64,000 nucleotides of DNA from DASVUS01 sp036388675 (GCA_036388675.1 DASVRI010000047.1:134935-198934), one strand, 5' to 3'. Positions 35,595 through 44,646 are shown, counted from the stretch's first letter. Numbers and translations: made by a program. The notes: a model not told the origin generated them from the letters alone.

Positions 35595-36146
35595 TCAAGT
35601 TACTTTCGCCTGTTTCAGTTGCTCGCGCAGAACTTCGAGACGCGCGCGCACGCTGCCGTCAATCAACCTGTCGCCGATGCGCACCACAAGTCCGCCCAGA
35701 ATGCTCTCATCAACGCGTGTCTTGAGTCGCACCGTGTAGCCCGTTGCCGCCTGCAAACGCTGTAGCAGAGCCGCTTCCTGAGCTGCGGAAAGCGGCACCG
35801 TGGTCACAGCTTCGGCATCCACTTCGCGGCGATACTCATCGAGCAGATGTTCAAATTCGCTGGCCACCGAAAGAATAATGCCGGCACGCTCTCTTTCTAC
35901 CAGCAGGAACAAAAAGCGCTCAATGTCGGTGCGCAAGGCGCCACCGAATACGTGCGACAACAACTCTTTCTTGCGCTGCCGTGTGATGCGCGGATGATTT
36001 AACACCTGCATCAACTCGCGCGAGCCGCCGGCCACCTGCGCGACTTCACGCAGACCCGCGGCAATGCTGTCAACCTCGTTGCGCTCCAGCGCCAACTGAA
36101 ACAGCGCTCGCGCATAGCGACGTGCGGCACGAATATCGCCTCTCAC
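35595..36146 (-). CDS. atpH: F1Fo ATP synthase subunit delta
   Basis: This 183-residue peripheral-stalk subunit has the conserved start AARRYARALFQLALERNEVD and C-terminal VDESILGGLVVRIGDRLIDG. It begins with GTG inside the atpF stop (GTGA overlap), so its translation is coupled to atpF. Confidence 0.94.
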   Translation of the reverse strand: MRGDIRAARRYARALFQLALERNEVDSIAAGLREVAQVAGGSRELMQVLNHPRITRQRKKELLSHVFGGALRTDIERFLFLLVERERAGIILSVASEFEHLLDEYRREVDAEAVTTVPLSAAQEAALLQRLQAATGYTVRLKTRVDESILGGLVVRIGDRLIDGSVRARLEVLREQLKQAKVT

Positions 36147-36715
36147 GCCAGGCCTCCATTGCGAGTACTCGCTGTGCCGTTGCTACTCGCACCAGCGCTG
36201 CTCGCACCGGCGCCAGGTTGGCCCACGCCGGCAATCACTTCATCAATCAACGCCGAGTGGTTGCCCGCATTCAGATGGCTGTGCACCACGAGCGTCGCGG
36301 CTTGAATCGCCAGATCGGCGACCTGGTTGCGCATCTCGACCATAGCCTGCTGGCGCTGGCGTTCGATGTCGGCATGGCCCCGTTGCACGATGGTTTGCGC
36401 ATCCACCTGGGCGCGCTGCAAAATCTCGTCGCGCGCGGCCTGCGCATCTTTGACCGCAGCCTGAATCTTGTCGCGCGCCTCGTCTTCGATTTTGGCCAGG
36501 CGATCTTCGTATTCGTGCTGCAAGCGCACCATTTCATCGCGGCGGCTTTGCGCCTCGTCGAGGTTGTGACGGATGTTGTCCTGGCGTGCCTGCAACATGT
36601 TGAAGATCGGCCCAAAGGCGAACTTCTTCAACACGAGGAACAAAATTACAAAGCCGACCGCGATCGTAAAGAGAAACCGCGGTTCTATGCCCAAGCTTTC
36701 CAGCAAACTACCCAT
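36143..36715 (-). CDS. atpF: F1Fo ATP synthase subunit b
   Basis: This 190-residue subunit has one N-terminal membrane helix (FLFTIAVGFVILFLVLKKFAF) followed by a long charged coiled coil to about residue 165, as expected for the stator stalk. The C-terminal 25 residues are an Ala/Ser/Gly-rich tail containing two 15-bp repeat units (GASSA type). It overlaps atpH by four bases. Confidence 0.95.
   Translation of the reverse strand: MGSLLESLGIEPRFLFTIAVGFVILFLVLKKFAFGPIFNMLQARQDNIRHNLDEAQSRRDEMVRLQHEYEDRLAKIEDEARDKIQAAVKDAQAARDEILQRAQVDAQTIVQRGHADIERQRQQAMVEMRNQVADLAIQAATLVVHSHLNAGNHSALIDEVIAGVGQPGAGASSAGASSNGTASTRNGGLA
36182..36211 (-). repeat. Two 15-bp units in atpF tail
   Basis: The units gctactcgcaccagc and gctgctcgcaccggc are in frame and encode the repeated GASSA/GASSN-type tail of subunit b. 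Confidence 0.6.
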
Positions 36716-36785
36716 TGTTTTTCATCCCGCTCGTCTTTGCTTATGTCTTAGAATGTCTTAGAACGACTCAAGACCCACACTGAGC

Positions 36786-36812
36786 GCGGGGGCGGAAAGG
36801 TTCCGCCCCCGC
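36786..36812 (-). terminator. GC-rich hairpin after atpE
   Basis: The 12-bp perfect stem gcgggggcggaa/ttccgcccccgc with a 3-base loop lies 12 bases after the atpE stop. It has no T run. It could protect the atpE message, which is needed in excess, or partly terminate before atpF. Confidence 0.6.
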
Positions 36813-36824
36813 ATTCGGCCACAA

Positions 36825-37100
36825 TTAACCACCACCGCCCGCAGCACGCAGTGCGTCGGCAACTGGCGGCAAGAAGTTGCGCAGCATGAAGAACATCACC
36901 AGCGCGTAAATAACCAGCGACTCGATAAAGGCCAGACCGATAATCATCGCAGTCTGAATGGTGCCCGCCGCTTCCGGTTGACGTGCCATGCCTTCCATGG
37001 CCGCCGCAACAGCGCGACCCTGACCCAGGCCGGCACCGATAACGGCAATCGGCAAGCCCAGGCCCACGGCAATGGCCAGCATTCCAAAGTAGATTCCCAT
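36825..37100 (-). CDS. atpE: F1Fo ATP synthase subunit c
   Basis: This 91-residue double-helix rotor subunit has the ion-carrying E60 in LAFIESLVIYALV, the loop ARQPEAAG at 39-46 and a GAGLGQGRA helix packing motif with Q27. The glutamate is followed by Ser then Leu, so the full Na+ set (Gln, Glu, Ser, Thr) is incomplete and the coupling ion is undecided. The C terminus ends in four glycines. The ribosome-binding site AAAGGAG is strong, in line with a high copy number, and a stable hairpin follows the stop. Confidence 0.96.
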   Translation of the reverse strand: MGIYFGMLAIAVGLGLPIAVIGAGLGQGRAVAAAMEGMARQPEAAGTIQTAMIIGLAFIESLVIYALVMFFMLRNFLPPVADALRAAGGGG

Positions 37101-37194
37101 GTGTTTTCTCCTTTCTCCGGGCTAAGCCGGGTGTTTACTATTACAAGAGTTGTTTGTTGTTATGAGTACTCAAATCTCGTCCGGCAACCGGAAC

Positions 37195-38322
37195 TCAGGC
37201 AATTGGAACTTCGGTCGGATGAGCGATTAGCCGGTCGTGTCCGCCCGTGCGGTCGTGCTCCACATGTCCGCCGTGGCCGTGCTCGTGACCATGCTCATGC
37301 CCGCCGTGCGTGCAAAAGATGGAGATGTAAATTGCCAGCAGAGTTGAAAATACCAGCGCCTGCAACGCGCCGAAGAACACGCTCAGAAACAGCATCGGCA
37401 ACTGCACCGGAATGCCGGGCAGCCAGCCCTGCGCACCGATAATGCCCATACCCAGCAGAGTCAACTGCGCGATTACGACTTCTTCGCCAAAAACGTTTCC
37501 CAGCAGACGAAACGCCAGGCTCACCGGCTTGACCAACTCGCCGATAAGGTGCAAAGGAAAGTTCAGCGGCGCCATCCACAGCGGCTCACCGACAAAGTGC
37601 AGAAACCAGTTCTTTACGCCGGCTTCGCGAATGGCAATGATGTGCACGGCAAAAAAGCCGACGATTGCCAGAGCAAAAGGCACATTCGGGTTGGCCGTCG
37701 GTGACATCAAGCCCGGCACCAGCCCGGCGTAGTTGAAGAGTAGAATTGTAAAAAAGAAAGTGGCAATAAGCGGCGTGTACTTCAGGGCCAATGCACGCCC
37801 CATAATGCCGATAAGGTAGTTCTGATAGCCTTCGGCAGCCGCTTCCACCAGGTTGGGCAACGAAGAAGGCTTGCCTTCGGGACGCAGCCGGAGGCGACGC
37901 GCGCCGGCTATCGCCACGGCGGCCAGCAGCAGCATCAAGAGCGCCGCCACCACCAGATAATCATACTTGACGTTGGTGAACGCGGTTTCTCCGCCGTGGT
38001 TTTCCTTCTGCGGAGCACCCAGCCCGAAGATGCGGCGCGCCACCGGGTTGAGCCACGTTCCCGCATGAGGATCGAAAACCCCCGGTTGCTCGTGCGGCGC
38101 GTTCGCATGGCCCGGATCGGCGCCCACAGGCGCGCCGCCATGAGCATCGCCAGCGGGCGCACCCGGGGCAAGTTGTTCCTGCCCGGGATGAGTCGGCGCG
38201 CCCGAATGCTCCTGCGCCGCGGCAGGAGTTACCCCCAAGCCGGTCAAAACCAGCGCGGAAAACAGGCAAAGCAGCAGGGTCAACCCGAATTTTCGCATTT
38301 CGTGAATCATGTTCTTAATCAT
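37195..38322 (-). CDS. atpB: F1Fo ATP synthase subunit a
   Basis: This 375-residue proton-channel subunit carries the essential arginine in VSLAFRLLGNVFGEEVV and the family segments TPLIATFFFTILLFNYAGLV and LPMLFLSVFFGALQALVF. The N terminus has a signal-like helix (FGLTLLLCLFSALVLTG) followed by about 80 Pro/His/Gly-rich residues before the first channel helix. The C terminus has a histidine-rich tail (HEHGHEHGHGGHVEH). Both extensions are unusual. The ATG at 38322 lies 2 bases after the stop of the atpI-like gene; ATGs at 38310 and 38298 are alternatives. Confidence 0.93.
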   Translation of the reverse strand: MIKNMIHEMRKFGLTLLLCLFSALVLTGLGVTPAAAQEHSGAPTHPGQEQLAPGAPAGDAHGGAPVGADPGHANAPHEQPGVFDPHAGTWLNPVARRIFGLGAPQKENHGGETAFTNVKYDYLVVAALLMLLLAAVAIAGARRLRLRPEGKPSSLPNLVEAAAEGYQNYLIGIMGRALALKYTPLIATFFFTILLFNYAGLVPGLMSPTANPNVPFALAIVGFFAVHIIAIREAGVKNWFLHFVGEPLWMAPLNFPLHLIGELVKPVSLAFRLLGNVFGEEVVIAQLTLLGMGIIGAQGWLPGIPVQLPMLFLSVFFGALQALVFSTLLAIYISIFCTHGGHEHGHEHGHGGHVEHDRTGGHDRLIAHPTEVPIA

Positions 38323-38324
38323 CT

Positions 38325-38894
38325 TTAACGTTGCAAGTATCTTTCGGCCAGAGGCTTCCGGGTGAACGCTGCAATGCGTCCGGCCACACGCGCCATGATG
38401 GCGATATGAACCGTTAAAACACCCATGCCGAAGGCAAACGGCTGAAAGAACGATTGCTCGAACATCCAGGCGATGGCGCCTCCGATGAGAACATATTTCA
38501 GCGGCACCACCAGCCACATAGGCAGGTTTTTATCCCAGCCTCGATAAGGCTCTTGTGAGCGCCCGGCGAGAACGCGCCGCACAAACCAGACCTGCGACAG
38601 CAGCAACACAGCCGACAGCGCCGCGCCCAGCCCAAAGGAGAGAGCCAGAAAGCTGGAAGCGGAAATCGCATACACGCATGCGGCGCCCAATGCACCAAGC
38701 CACAGCGTGGCAAACAGACTGCGGCGCACAAAAGCGGCGTCCAGAGGCGCAACTCCTTTGGACGCCGCGAACGATCCATCGCCGGCACTGCCGCCCGGCC
38801 CACGCTGCCGCGCCACTGCATCTTCGTTGCCCCGGCCCGAGGTGGAGCCTTCAAACGACGATTGGGGTGGAGCCGGGAGAGTCCATTGTTTCAT
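38325..38894 (-). CDS. AtpI-like subunit of the ATP synthase operon
   Basis: This 189-residue membrane protein sits where the accessory subunit I gene normally does, directly before atpB. After about 55 polar residues it has four hydrophobic segments, including SLFATLWLGALGAACVYAIS, FLALSFGLGAALSAVLLLSQ and MWLVVPLKYVLIGGAIAWMF. The pattern fits the AtpI/ATP synthase I family, which helps assemble the c ring or carry Mg2+. It overlaps the upstream gene by four bases (ATGA). Confidence 0.75.
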   Translation of the reverse strand: MKQWTLPAPPQSSFEGSTSGRGNEDAVARQRGPGGSAGDGSFAASKGVAPLDAAFVRRSLFATLWLGALGAACVYAISASSFLALSFGLGAALSAVLLLSQVWFVRRVLAGRSQEPYRGWDKNLPMWLVVPLKYVLIGGAIAWMFEQSFFQPFAFGMGVLTVHIAIMARVAGRIAAFTRKPLAERYLQR

Positions 38895-39595
38895 TGCGGT
38901 TGGTCGGTTCCTTCGTTCCTATGCTTCGGGTCCTGGTTCAGCAGGCGCTCGATTAGCCTTGCCGTGGAAGTTTCGTCCTCAAGGTCAGCAGGCTCGACGT
39001 CGGCAGGCTCGGCTCGCGCTTGTTCCATGACAGCCTCATCGTGCACAACTTCATCCACCGCTCGCGCGTCATGGGAGACGTTTTCGCCGGCTTCCCCAGT
39101 TCGCTCGTGCCCGGGCCGGGGCGGGGGCGGAATTTTCCAGATACGTTCAACCTGTGCTGGTCGGGCCGGTGCATCGTTGCCGTTGCCGCTACTGTTGTGG
39201 GTGGCGCCACGTTCCTCATTCTCATGAGGGGCATTTACGTTCCGTGGCGACGCGCCGTATCCGAGTACTCGCTGTGTGTCCCGAGCGTCGCGGCGTTCCT
39301 GTTCGCGCTCGGCGCGTTCGCGCTCCTGCGTTTTGCCCAGGCGCTGCACCGTGACCAGCACTTCTCGAAATCCCGCTGCCACGCCGAAAAGCCCGATCAC
39401 CGGCGTCCAGTAGGAGGTGCCCAGTCGTTCATCGAGCCACCAACCCACCAGAAAGCCGCCGACCACACATCCGGCCAGCGTCATGCCGACAGTCGTCGCC
39501 TGCCAGGCACTGGGCCCGCCGCCCCGCATCCGCTCCACGCGCGCTCTGGCTAAGTCAGACGCCAAGTTCCTACCGCTTTTTTGGCGCTTTACCAT
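38891..39595 (-). CDS. AtpZ-like assembly protein with long acidic tail
   Basis: This 234-residue protein is the first gene of the atp operon. Residues 32-75 show the two-helix AtpZ pattern (GMTLAGCVVGGFLVGWWLDE, then TPVIGLFGVAAGFREVLVTV). Normal AtpZ proteins end soon after; here about 150 charged, Pro-rich, probably disordered residues follow (IPPPPRPGHERTGE, AEPADVEPADLEDE). The ATG at 39595 follows GGAGCG. A promoter with 17-base spacing lies just upstream. Confidence 0.75.
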   Translation of the reverse strand: MVKRQKSGRNLASDLARARVERMRGGGPSAWQATTVGMTLAGCVVGGFLVGWWLDERLGTSYWTPVIGLFGVAAGFREVLVTVQRLGKTQERERAEREQERRDARDTQRVLGYGASPRNVNAPHENEERGATHNSSGNGNDAPARPAQVERIWKIPPPPRPGHERTGEAGENVSHDARAVDEVVHDEAVMEQARAEPADVEPADLEDETSTARLIERLLNQDPKHRNEGTDQPQ

Positions 39596-39621
39596 CGCTC
39601 CGCTTCCGAAAGGTCACAGCA

Positions 39622-39650
39622 ATTCTACTATCCACGCAGGATCGCCGCAA
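39622..39650 (-). promoter_or_regulatory. Candidate promoter of the atp operon
   Basis: On the minus strand TTGCGG (39645-39650) and TAGAAT (39622-39627) are separated by exactly 17 bases. The -10 matches five of six consensus bases and the -35 three. It lies 27 bases upstream of the first gene. Confidence 0.45.
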
Positions 39651-39730
39651 GGCGCAAACACGCCTCTCGTGAAAAATATCACAACTTTTTGAGGCTCGCC
39701 TGTAGGTCGATTCGGTTTTGCCCGCTGGCG

Positions 39731-40468
39731 TTACTCGCCGCCGAAAATGCGTCCGATATCGCCGAACGTCCCGGTTACACCGCCGGTCGAAGAGGAGCCT
39801 TCGTTCGTGGTGCCGTTGATGCGACCGGCCAGGCGCGAGAAGGGAAGTGTCTGCAAAATGACCTTCCCAGGCCCGGTCAGTGTGGCGAGGAACAAGCCTT
39901 CGCCGCCAAACAGTGCGTTCTTGAAGCCGCCGACGAACTGAATGTCGTAGTTGACGCTGGGCTCGAATGCGGCGATGCAGCCGGTGTCCACACGCAGGGT
40001 TTGGCCCGCTGTCAGGGTGCTTTCGACTATGTTGCCGCCGATGTGCAAAAACAGCGTGCCGCGTCCCGAATGACGCTGCAAAACAAAGCCTTCTCCGCCG
40101 AACAATCCGGTGCCGAACTTGCGTGTGAACGCGATTTCGCTGCTAATGCCGGACGTGGCGCACAAAAACGAATCGCGCTGGCACAACCACGCGTTGCCTT
40201 CGAGCGGCATTGCCTGCACCTTGCCGGGATAGGGCGCGGCAAATGCCACCACGCCGCCGGGTGCCATGCAGTGAAAGTGCGTGAGGAACAGGCTTTCGCC
40301 CATGACAACGCGCTTCAATCCACCCATAAGGCCACCCTGCATCTTGGCTTCAAAGTTTACCGCCTGGTTGCAAAACAGCATGGAGCCGGCTTCAGCAACG
40401 ACTTCCTCGCCGGGGTCGAGATTGAGCATCAGCGCCTGCATCACGTCGCCAATTAGTTGGAAGTTCAT
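39731..40468 (-). CDS. AIM24 family protein
   Basis: This 245-residue protein belongs to the AIM24/DUF124 (TIGR00266) family of beta-helical proteins. Typical segments are LNLDPGEEVVAEAGSMLF, GESLFLTHF, GFVLQRHSGRGTLFLHIGGN and GGFKNALFGGEGLFLATL. The cellular role is not known. The ATG at 40468 follows AAGGG. It stands alone between the atp operon and the metal-uptake locus. Confidence 0.88.
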   Translation of the reverse strand: MNFQLIGDVMQALMLNLDPGEEVVAEAGSMLFCNQAVNFEAKMQGGLMGGLKRVVMGESLFLTHFHCMAPGGVVAFAAPYPGKVQAMPLEGNAWLCQRDSFLCATSGISSEIAFTRKFGTGLFGGEGFVLQRHSGRGTLFLHIGGNIVESTLTAGQTLRVDTGCIAAFEPSVNYDIQFVGGFKNALFGGEGLFLATLTGPGKVILQTLPFSRLAGRINGTTNEGSSSTGGVTGTFGDIGRIFGGE

Positions 40469-40748
40469 GTGCGTGCCCTTGTGAATGGTAAATTTGGTCG
40501 GATGAAGCAGCGTGTCCCAGTTGACGGCTCGTTATCGAGTACTCGCTTCGTTGTGTATTTTGATGATGACATAATCGCGCCCCATGTGGAATAGCCAGTG
40601 CATGGGAACGATTCCCATCGCTTAGTGCCCGGCGTCCCGGTTGACAGATGAGCGCACGTCCCGCATAATGAGCCGCAGTCGGCGCGTTGCGTCACAAAGT
40701 TATCGTTACACCTTGCGCCTCGCGTTTCGTGTCTCGCGCTACTGCCCC

Positions 40749-41165
40749 ATGTTCACTCGATTGTCGCACAATCTGGCGACGCGCCGCCCCTGGCTTTTGC
40801 TGTGGGTGTTGCCCTATTTGCTGCTGACCCTGGCGAGCGAAAGCCTGCACAATCACGGCTACGGCCTCGGTGAGCAGCCGAAAACTCCTCTGGCACTTTT
40901 GGCGCAGTCGGGCGCTGTCTGTGAGCCGGGTAGCGATCAGCATCAGGCGTTGTCGTGCAGTGAGGATACGGCTCAGTCGGGCACTTCGCATTCTAGTCCG
41001 CATTGCCTGGCGTGCCAGTGGTCTTCGCAGTCGGTCGGAGTGCCCAGCGGAACATTTGTCGCCGAATCCGCTTTTCACCGCATTTGCCTCGCTCCGCACG
41101 AGGAGCGCTCCTTTGTTCCGTCTTTCCCCGGCATCACCAGTACTCGTGGCCCGCCCCTTTCCTGA
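40749..41165 (+). CDS. Small exported His/Cys protein (DUF2946-like)
   Basis: The 138-residue product has an N-terminal membrane or signal helix (PWLLLWVLPYLLLTLASESL), then metal-ligand-like residues LHNHG and SSPHCLACQW with a CxxC. Such proteins commonly sit beside metal-transport genes, and here a porin and znuABC follow. I prefer the ATG at 40749; ATG codons at 40668 and 40641 lie in frame upstream. A sequence GTTATCGTTAC lies 40 bases before this start. The role is a guess: metal sensing or delivery. Confidence 0.6.
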   Translation: MFTRLSHNLATRRPWLLLWVLPYLLLTLASESLHNHGYGLGEQPKTPLALLAQSGAVCEPGSDQHQALSCSEDTAQSGTSHSSPHCLACQWSSQSVGVPSGTFVAESAFHRICLAPHEERSFVPSFPGITSTRGPPLS

Positions 41166-41291
41166 ATTCACAACCCGGTTGGATTAATCGTGCTCAAGCA
41201 CAGCACGGTTATCGTTTCATGCTTCAGCCGAGGCGAGCGCGTGCTCGCTGCCGTTCGGCTGGCACCCTGTGAATTCTCGAAAGGAAGAACC

Positions 41292-42776
41292 ATGCGTTCT
41301 CGTTTGGACTTTTTGCTGCTCTGCCTTCTTGGCACCGCACTCTGCAACCCGACTTTTGCTCAAGATAATCCCGAAGACGAACCCTTAGCAGACGAACCCA
41401 TTCCAACTGCACCCGCATCTCCAGTGCCCGACGCCGGCAACGCAACGCCGCCGGCTGACGCGCCAGTTGCTGTGCCCCCTACTCAGGCCGAGACCGCGCC
41501 GGTGACGCCCGACACGACGACTGCCGCTGCCGCTGCCGCATCCGGCGACATGGTAACTATTCCGCGCGCCGTATGGGAACAGTTGCAGCGCGATGTCGAA
41601 GAACTCAAAAGAGCGCGTGCCACGCAACCGGCAACCGGCACCGTCGGCGCCGCAACAACAACTAGCGATACCACCGCGACAGGTGCCGACGGCACAGCAG
41701 CCGAGGGTGCATCAGCCGACGGCACGACAACGACGGCAGCAACGGGCAATCGTAACTATTTGTTATTGCCGGACATTTCGTTCGTCGGCCAGGCCAAAGG
41801 TTTGTTCAGCACCGACCGGCGCGATGAAGACCGCCGTCGCACCGGCCTGGCCGAAGGCGAAATCGCGATTCAGGGCTTTGTCTATCCCAACGTGCGCGCC
41901 GAAGCCTACCTCGTGGGCGCTCCTGCCGAAGATGAGCCGGTGGGGTTTGAAGAAGGATTTCTCACTTTTCTTGGTGTGCGTAAGAACCTGAATGTATGGC
42001 TGGGACGCAAGTTCGTGCCGTTTGGCCGCACCGGCGAGCAGCACAGCCACTCGTGGCTTTATGCGCGCCAGTTGCTGCCGTTTCGCAACCTGGTGGCTGA
42101 AGAAGCCCTTATCGGAGATGGCGTCGGTTTCCGCTACACGCTGCCCACCGGCAAGCTGTTCACCAATCTGGCTGTCGGTTACTGGACGGGTGAAGGCGCC
42201 GGTGAAATTTCTTCCAATCCCTTGGGCGACATCACGTCTGGCCCCGGCGCCGGTTTCGACCGCCGCTTTCTTTCGGCTCGTTTGTGGACGGGCTATGCGC
42301 TGTCGCAAAACAGCGAGCTTGAACTCGGCGGCTCCTATGCACGCGGACGCTCGCGCATTAACGATGACGAAGAAAACGCCGTCGGGCGCGGCAACGTAAC
42401 GCTGACGGGACTCGATCTCAGTTATCGCCTGTTTCGTTCCGGCGGCAAGCGATTGCTGCTGCGCACCGAATTCTTCGGCTACCGTCCCGACGGTTTCGGC
42501 GGCGCCGTGGGTAAGACCAGCGGCTACTACGGCCTGCTCAATTATCGCTTCGATCCACGTAAGGACATCGGCCTTCTTTTCGAGCGCTCCGGTTTTCCGC
42601 AGGCGCCCAATCAGCGCGAAACCGCGTTGTCGCTCATCTACACCAAGCAGTTCACCGAGCAGTTCTATGCGCGCCTCATGGGCACGCGTGGAGATCGTCC
42701 CGGCGAAGGCTCCTATAACGAAGCGCGCATCCAGTTCACATTTGGACTGGGGCCGCACACGCACAACCTGGAGTAA
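41292..42776 (+). CDS. Outer-membrane beta-barrel porin of a metal-uptake locus
   Basis: The 494-residue protein has a signal peptide (residues 1-24, ending TFAQ). A disordered Pro/Ala/Thr region follows, with a short coiled-coil-like segment (VWEQLQRDVEELKRAR) and a C-terminal barrel of about 330 residues with alternating strands (GRKFVPFGRTGEQHSHSWLY, FRYTLPTGKLFTNLAVGYW). HSHSW could bind metal. The ATG follows AAAGGAAG. Just after the signal peptide it carries NPEDEPLADEP, which recurs in ZnuB. Position beside znuACB suggests zinc or manganese entry through the outer membrane. It also supports a two-membrane cell. Confidence 0.8.
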   Translation: MRSRLDFLLLCLLGTALCNPTFAQDNPEDEPLADEPIPTAPASPVPDAGNATPPADAPVAVPPTQAETAPVTPDTTTAAAAAASGDMVTIPRAVWEQLQRDVEELKRARATQPATGTVGAATTTSDTTATGADGTAAEGASADGTTTTAATGNRNYLLLPDISFVGQAKGLFSTDRRDEDRRRTGLAEGEIAIQGFVYPNVRAEAYLVGAPAEDEPVGFEEGFLTFLGVRKNLNVWLGRKFVPFGRTGEQHSHSWLYARQLLPFRNLVAEEALIGDGVGFRYTLPTGKLFTNLAVGYWTGEGAGEISSNPLGDITSGPGAGFDRRFLSARLWTGYALSQNSELELGGSYARGRSRINDDEENAVGRGNVTLTGLDLSYRLFRSGGKRLLLRTEFFGYRPDGFGGAVGKTSGYYGLLNYRFDPRKDIGLLFERSGFPQAPNQRETALSLIYTKQFTEQFYARLMGTRGDRPGEGSYNEARIQFTFGLGPHTHNLE

Positions 42777-42848
42777 CTCGAAACACAGTGATTCGAGTAC
42801 TCGATTTCGTTTGGAACACCTGAAAACACAGAGCAGGAAGTGAAAACC

Positions 42849-43769
42849 ATGAAAATGAAATTTAGAAAGAGAGTGTTGCCGGCGCTCGTCGCGGCGCTAT
42901 TTGCTGGAAACGGGATGCGCGCTTCGGCCAATGCCAATGTTGTGGCGGCGACGCCTGAGTTGGGCGCCATTGCAAGAGAACTGGGCGGCGATAAGGTCTC
43001 GGTTTACGCGGTTGCCAGGCCCAACTCTGATTATCACACGGTGGAGCCGCGTCCCAGCGATGTGGCGCGTGTCGGGCGCGCCGATCTGGTCATTCGCGTC
43101 GGTATGGGGCTTGACATGTGGCTGGATGCGCTGTCGAACGCTTCGGGAGTGCGGCGCATCCGGCCCGGCGGCGCGGGTTATGTGGACGCTTCTCAAAGTG
43201 TGCCGCGCATCGAAGTGCCAACCGGGCAAATTTCGGGCGCTTCGGGCGATGTTCACCCGGACGGCAATCCGCACTATTATTATGACCCCGTGTATGCCAA
43301 GTTCGCAGCGCGCAACATCGTGCGCGGCCTGATTCGGGTGGATGCCGCCAACGCCGCGACATACCGCGCCAACTACACGCGTTTCAACCGCACTATCGAC
43401 GCCAAAATGGTGGAGTGGCGGCGCCAGTTGGCACCTTATACGGGCCGCCCGGTCATGACATATCACCGCAGTTTCAATTACTTCCTGCGCCGCTTCGGCA
43501 TAAGGCAATATGGCACGCTGGAGCCGCGCCCCGGCATTCCGCCTTCGGCGGGGCATGTGCAGGCACTGATCGGCAACATGAAGCGCGACCGCGTGCGCGC
43601 CATTCTGGTCGAGTCGATCTATCCCAAGCGCTTTCCACAACTCGTGGCGAACCAACTCGGCGTGCGCTACGTTGTCGGGCCGTATTCGGTCAGCTCCATG
43701 AACCAGGGCGCTTACTTCAACCTCCTGGACACCTTGGTCGACCGCCTGCGCCAGGCCGTGAGCCAGTAG
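42849..43769 (+). CDS. znuA: Metal ABC transporter, periplasmic binding protein
   Basis: This 306-residue cluster A-I binding protein has the expected metal ligands H63 (NSDYHTVEPRPSD), H142 (GNPHYYYDP), H206 (MTYHRSFNYF) and E255 (VESIYPKR). A signal peptide covers about residues 1-28. It lacks the long His-rich loop of many zinc-specific ZnuA proteins, so zinc or manganese are both possible. The ATG at 42849 follows AGGAAG; a GTG at 42840 is another option. It is followed by the ATPase and permease genes. Confidence 0.9.
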   Translation: MKMKFRKRVLPALVAALFAGNGMRASANANVVAATPELGAIARELGGDKVSVYAVARPNSDYHTVEPRPSDVARVGRADLVIRVGMGLDMWLDALSNASGVRRIRPGGAGYVDASQSVPRIEVPTGQISGASGDVHPDGNPHYYYDPVYAKFAARNIVRGLIRVDAANAATYRANYTRFNRTIDAKMVEWRRQLAPYTGRPVMTYHRSFNYFLRRFGIRQYGTLEPRPGIPPSAGHVQALIGNMKRDRVRAILVESIYPKRFPQLVANQLGVRYVVGPYSVSSMNQGAYFNLLDTLVDRLRQAVSQ

Positions 43770-43830
43770 AAACAAGTCGGGGCGAGCGCACATCATTCGT
43801 CGACAGCGCTCGCCCCATTGAGGTGCATGT

Positions 43831-44646
43831 ATGAGTACTCAGACAGCGACGGCAACCATGATGCGGCCTGATGATAAGCACGCGGACGGGACTGCACCGT
43901 CTGCCAATTGCGAACTGCTGCGCTTTGATAACGCTTCTATTGGCTATGGCAAGCGCACCATTCTGCGCGACCTCGATTTCTCCATCCGCAGCGGCGATTA
44001 CCTGGCGATTGTCGGTTCAAACGGCTCCGGCAAAACAACCTTGCTGCGCGCTATGCTCGGATTGTTGAAACCGCTCGGCGGCACCATCGGCCCGGTTGCG
44101 GGACGCACGCTGCACTACGGCTACGTGCCGCAGTTACAAACAGTGGACGAGTATTTTCCGCTGACCGTTACCGAAGTGGTGCTGATGGGGCGTTATGGCC
44201 GCCTGGGCGCGCTGCGCCGTCCCACCCGTGCCGACCGCGAGCGGGCATTTGCGGCGTTAGAGGAAGTGAATATCCAGCACCTGAGTACTCGTTTGTATCG
44301 CGAGTTGTCCGGCGGGCAGAAGCAGCGTGCCCTCATTGCGCGCGCTCTGGCCAGCGAACCCGATTTGCTGGTGCTCGATGAACACACCAACGATCTGGAC
44401 ATTGCATCGGAAAAGGCGATCATGGCTCTGATTGACGGTTTGCACGCCGAGCGCGGACTGGCGGTTGTCATGGTGAGCCATTCACTAAACACCGTGGCCA
44501 ATCACTGCCGCAACATTGGGATTATCAGCGACGAGTTGTGTCGCTTCGCGCCGGTCGAGGACGTTTTGCAACCGGATTATCTGCAACGTTTATATGGCGT
44601 GCCGTTGCGCGTGTTGGAGATGGAAGGAACACGGGTCGTGGTATGA
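43831..44646 (+). CDS. znuC: Metal ABC transporter, ATPase
   Basis: This 271-residue ATPase has Walker A (VGSNGSGKTT), a Q-loop (YGYVPQLQ), the signature ELSGGQKQRALIARAL and Walker B (DLLVLDEHTNDLD), with His where Pro is usual after the catalytic Glu. The switch histidine is in VMVSHSLN. It powers the permease encoded by the overlapping gene downstream (ATGA). The first ten bases of the gene are ATGAGTACTC, so the GAGTACTC palindrome overlaps the start codon. Confidence 0.93.
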   Translation: MSTQTATATMMRPDDKHADGTAPSANCELLRFDNASIGYGKRTILRDLDFSIRSGDYLAIVGSNGSGKTTLLRAMLGLLKPLGGTIGPVAGRTLHYGYVPQLQTVDEYFPLTVTEVVLMGRYGRLGALRRPTRADRERAFAALEEVNIQHLSTRLYRELSGGQKQRALIARALASEPDLLVLDEHTNDLDIASEKAIMALIDGLHAERGLAVVMVSHSLNTVANHCRNIGIISDELCRFAPVEDVLQPDYLQRLYGVPLRVLEMEGTRVVV

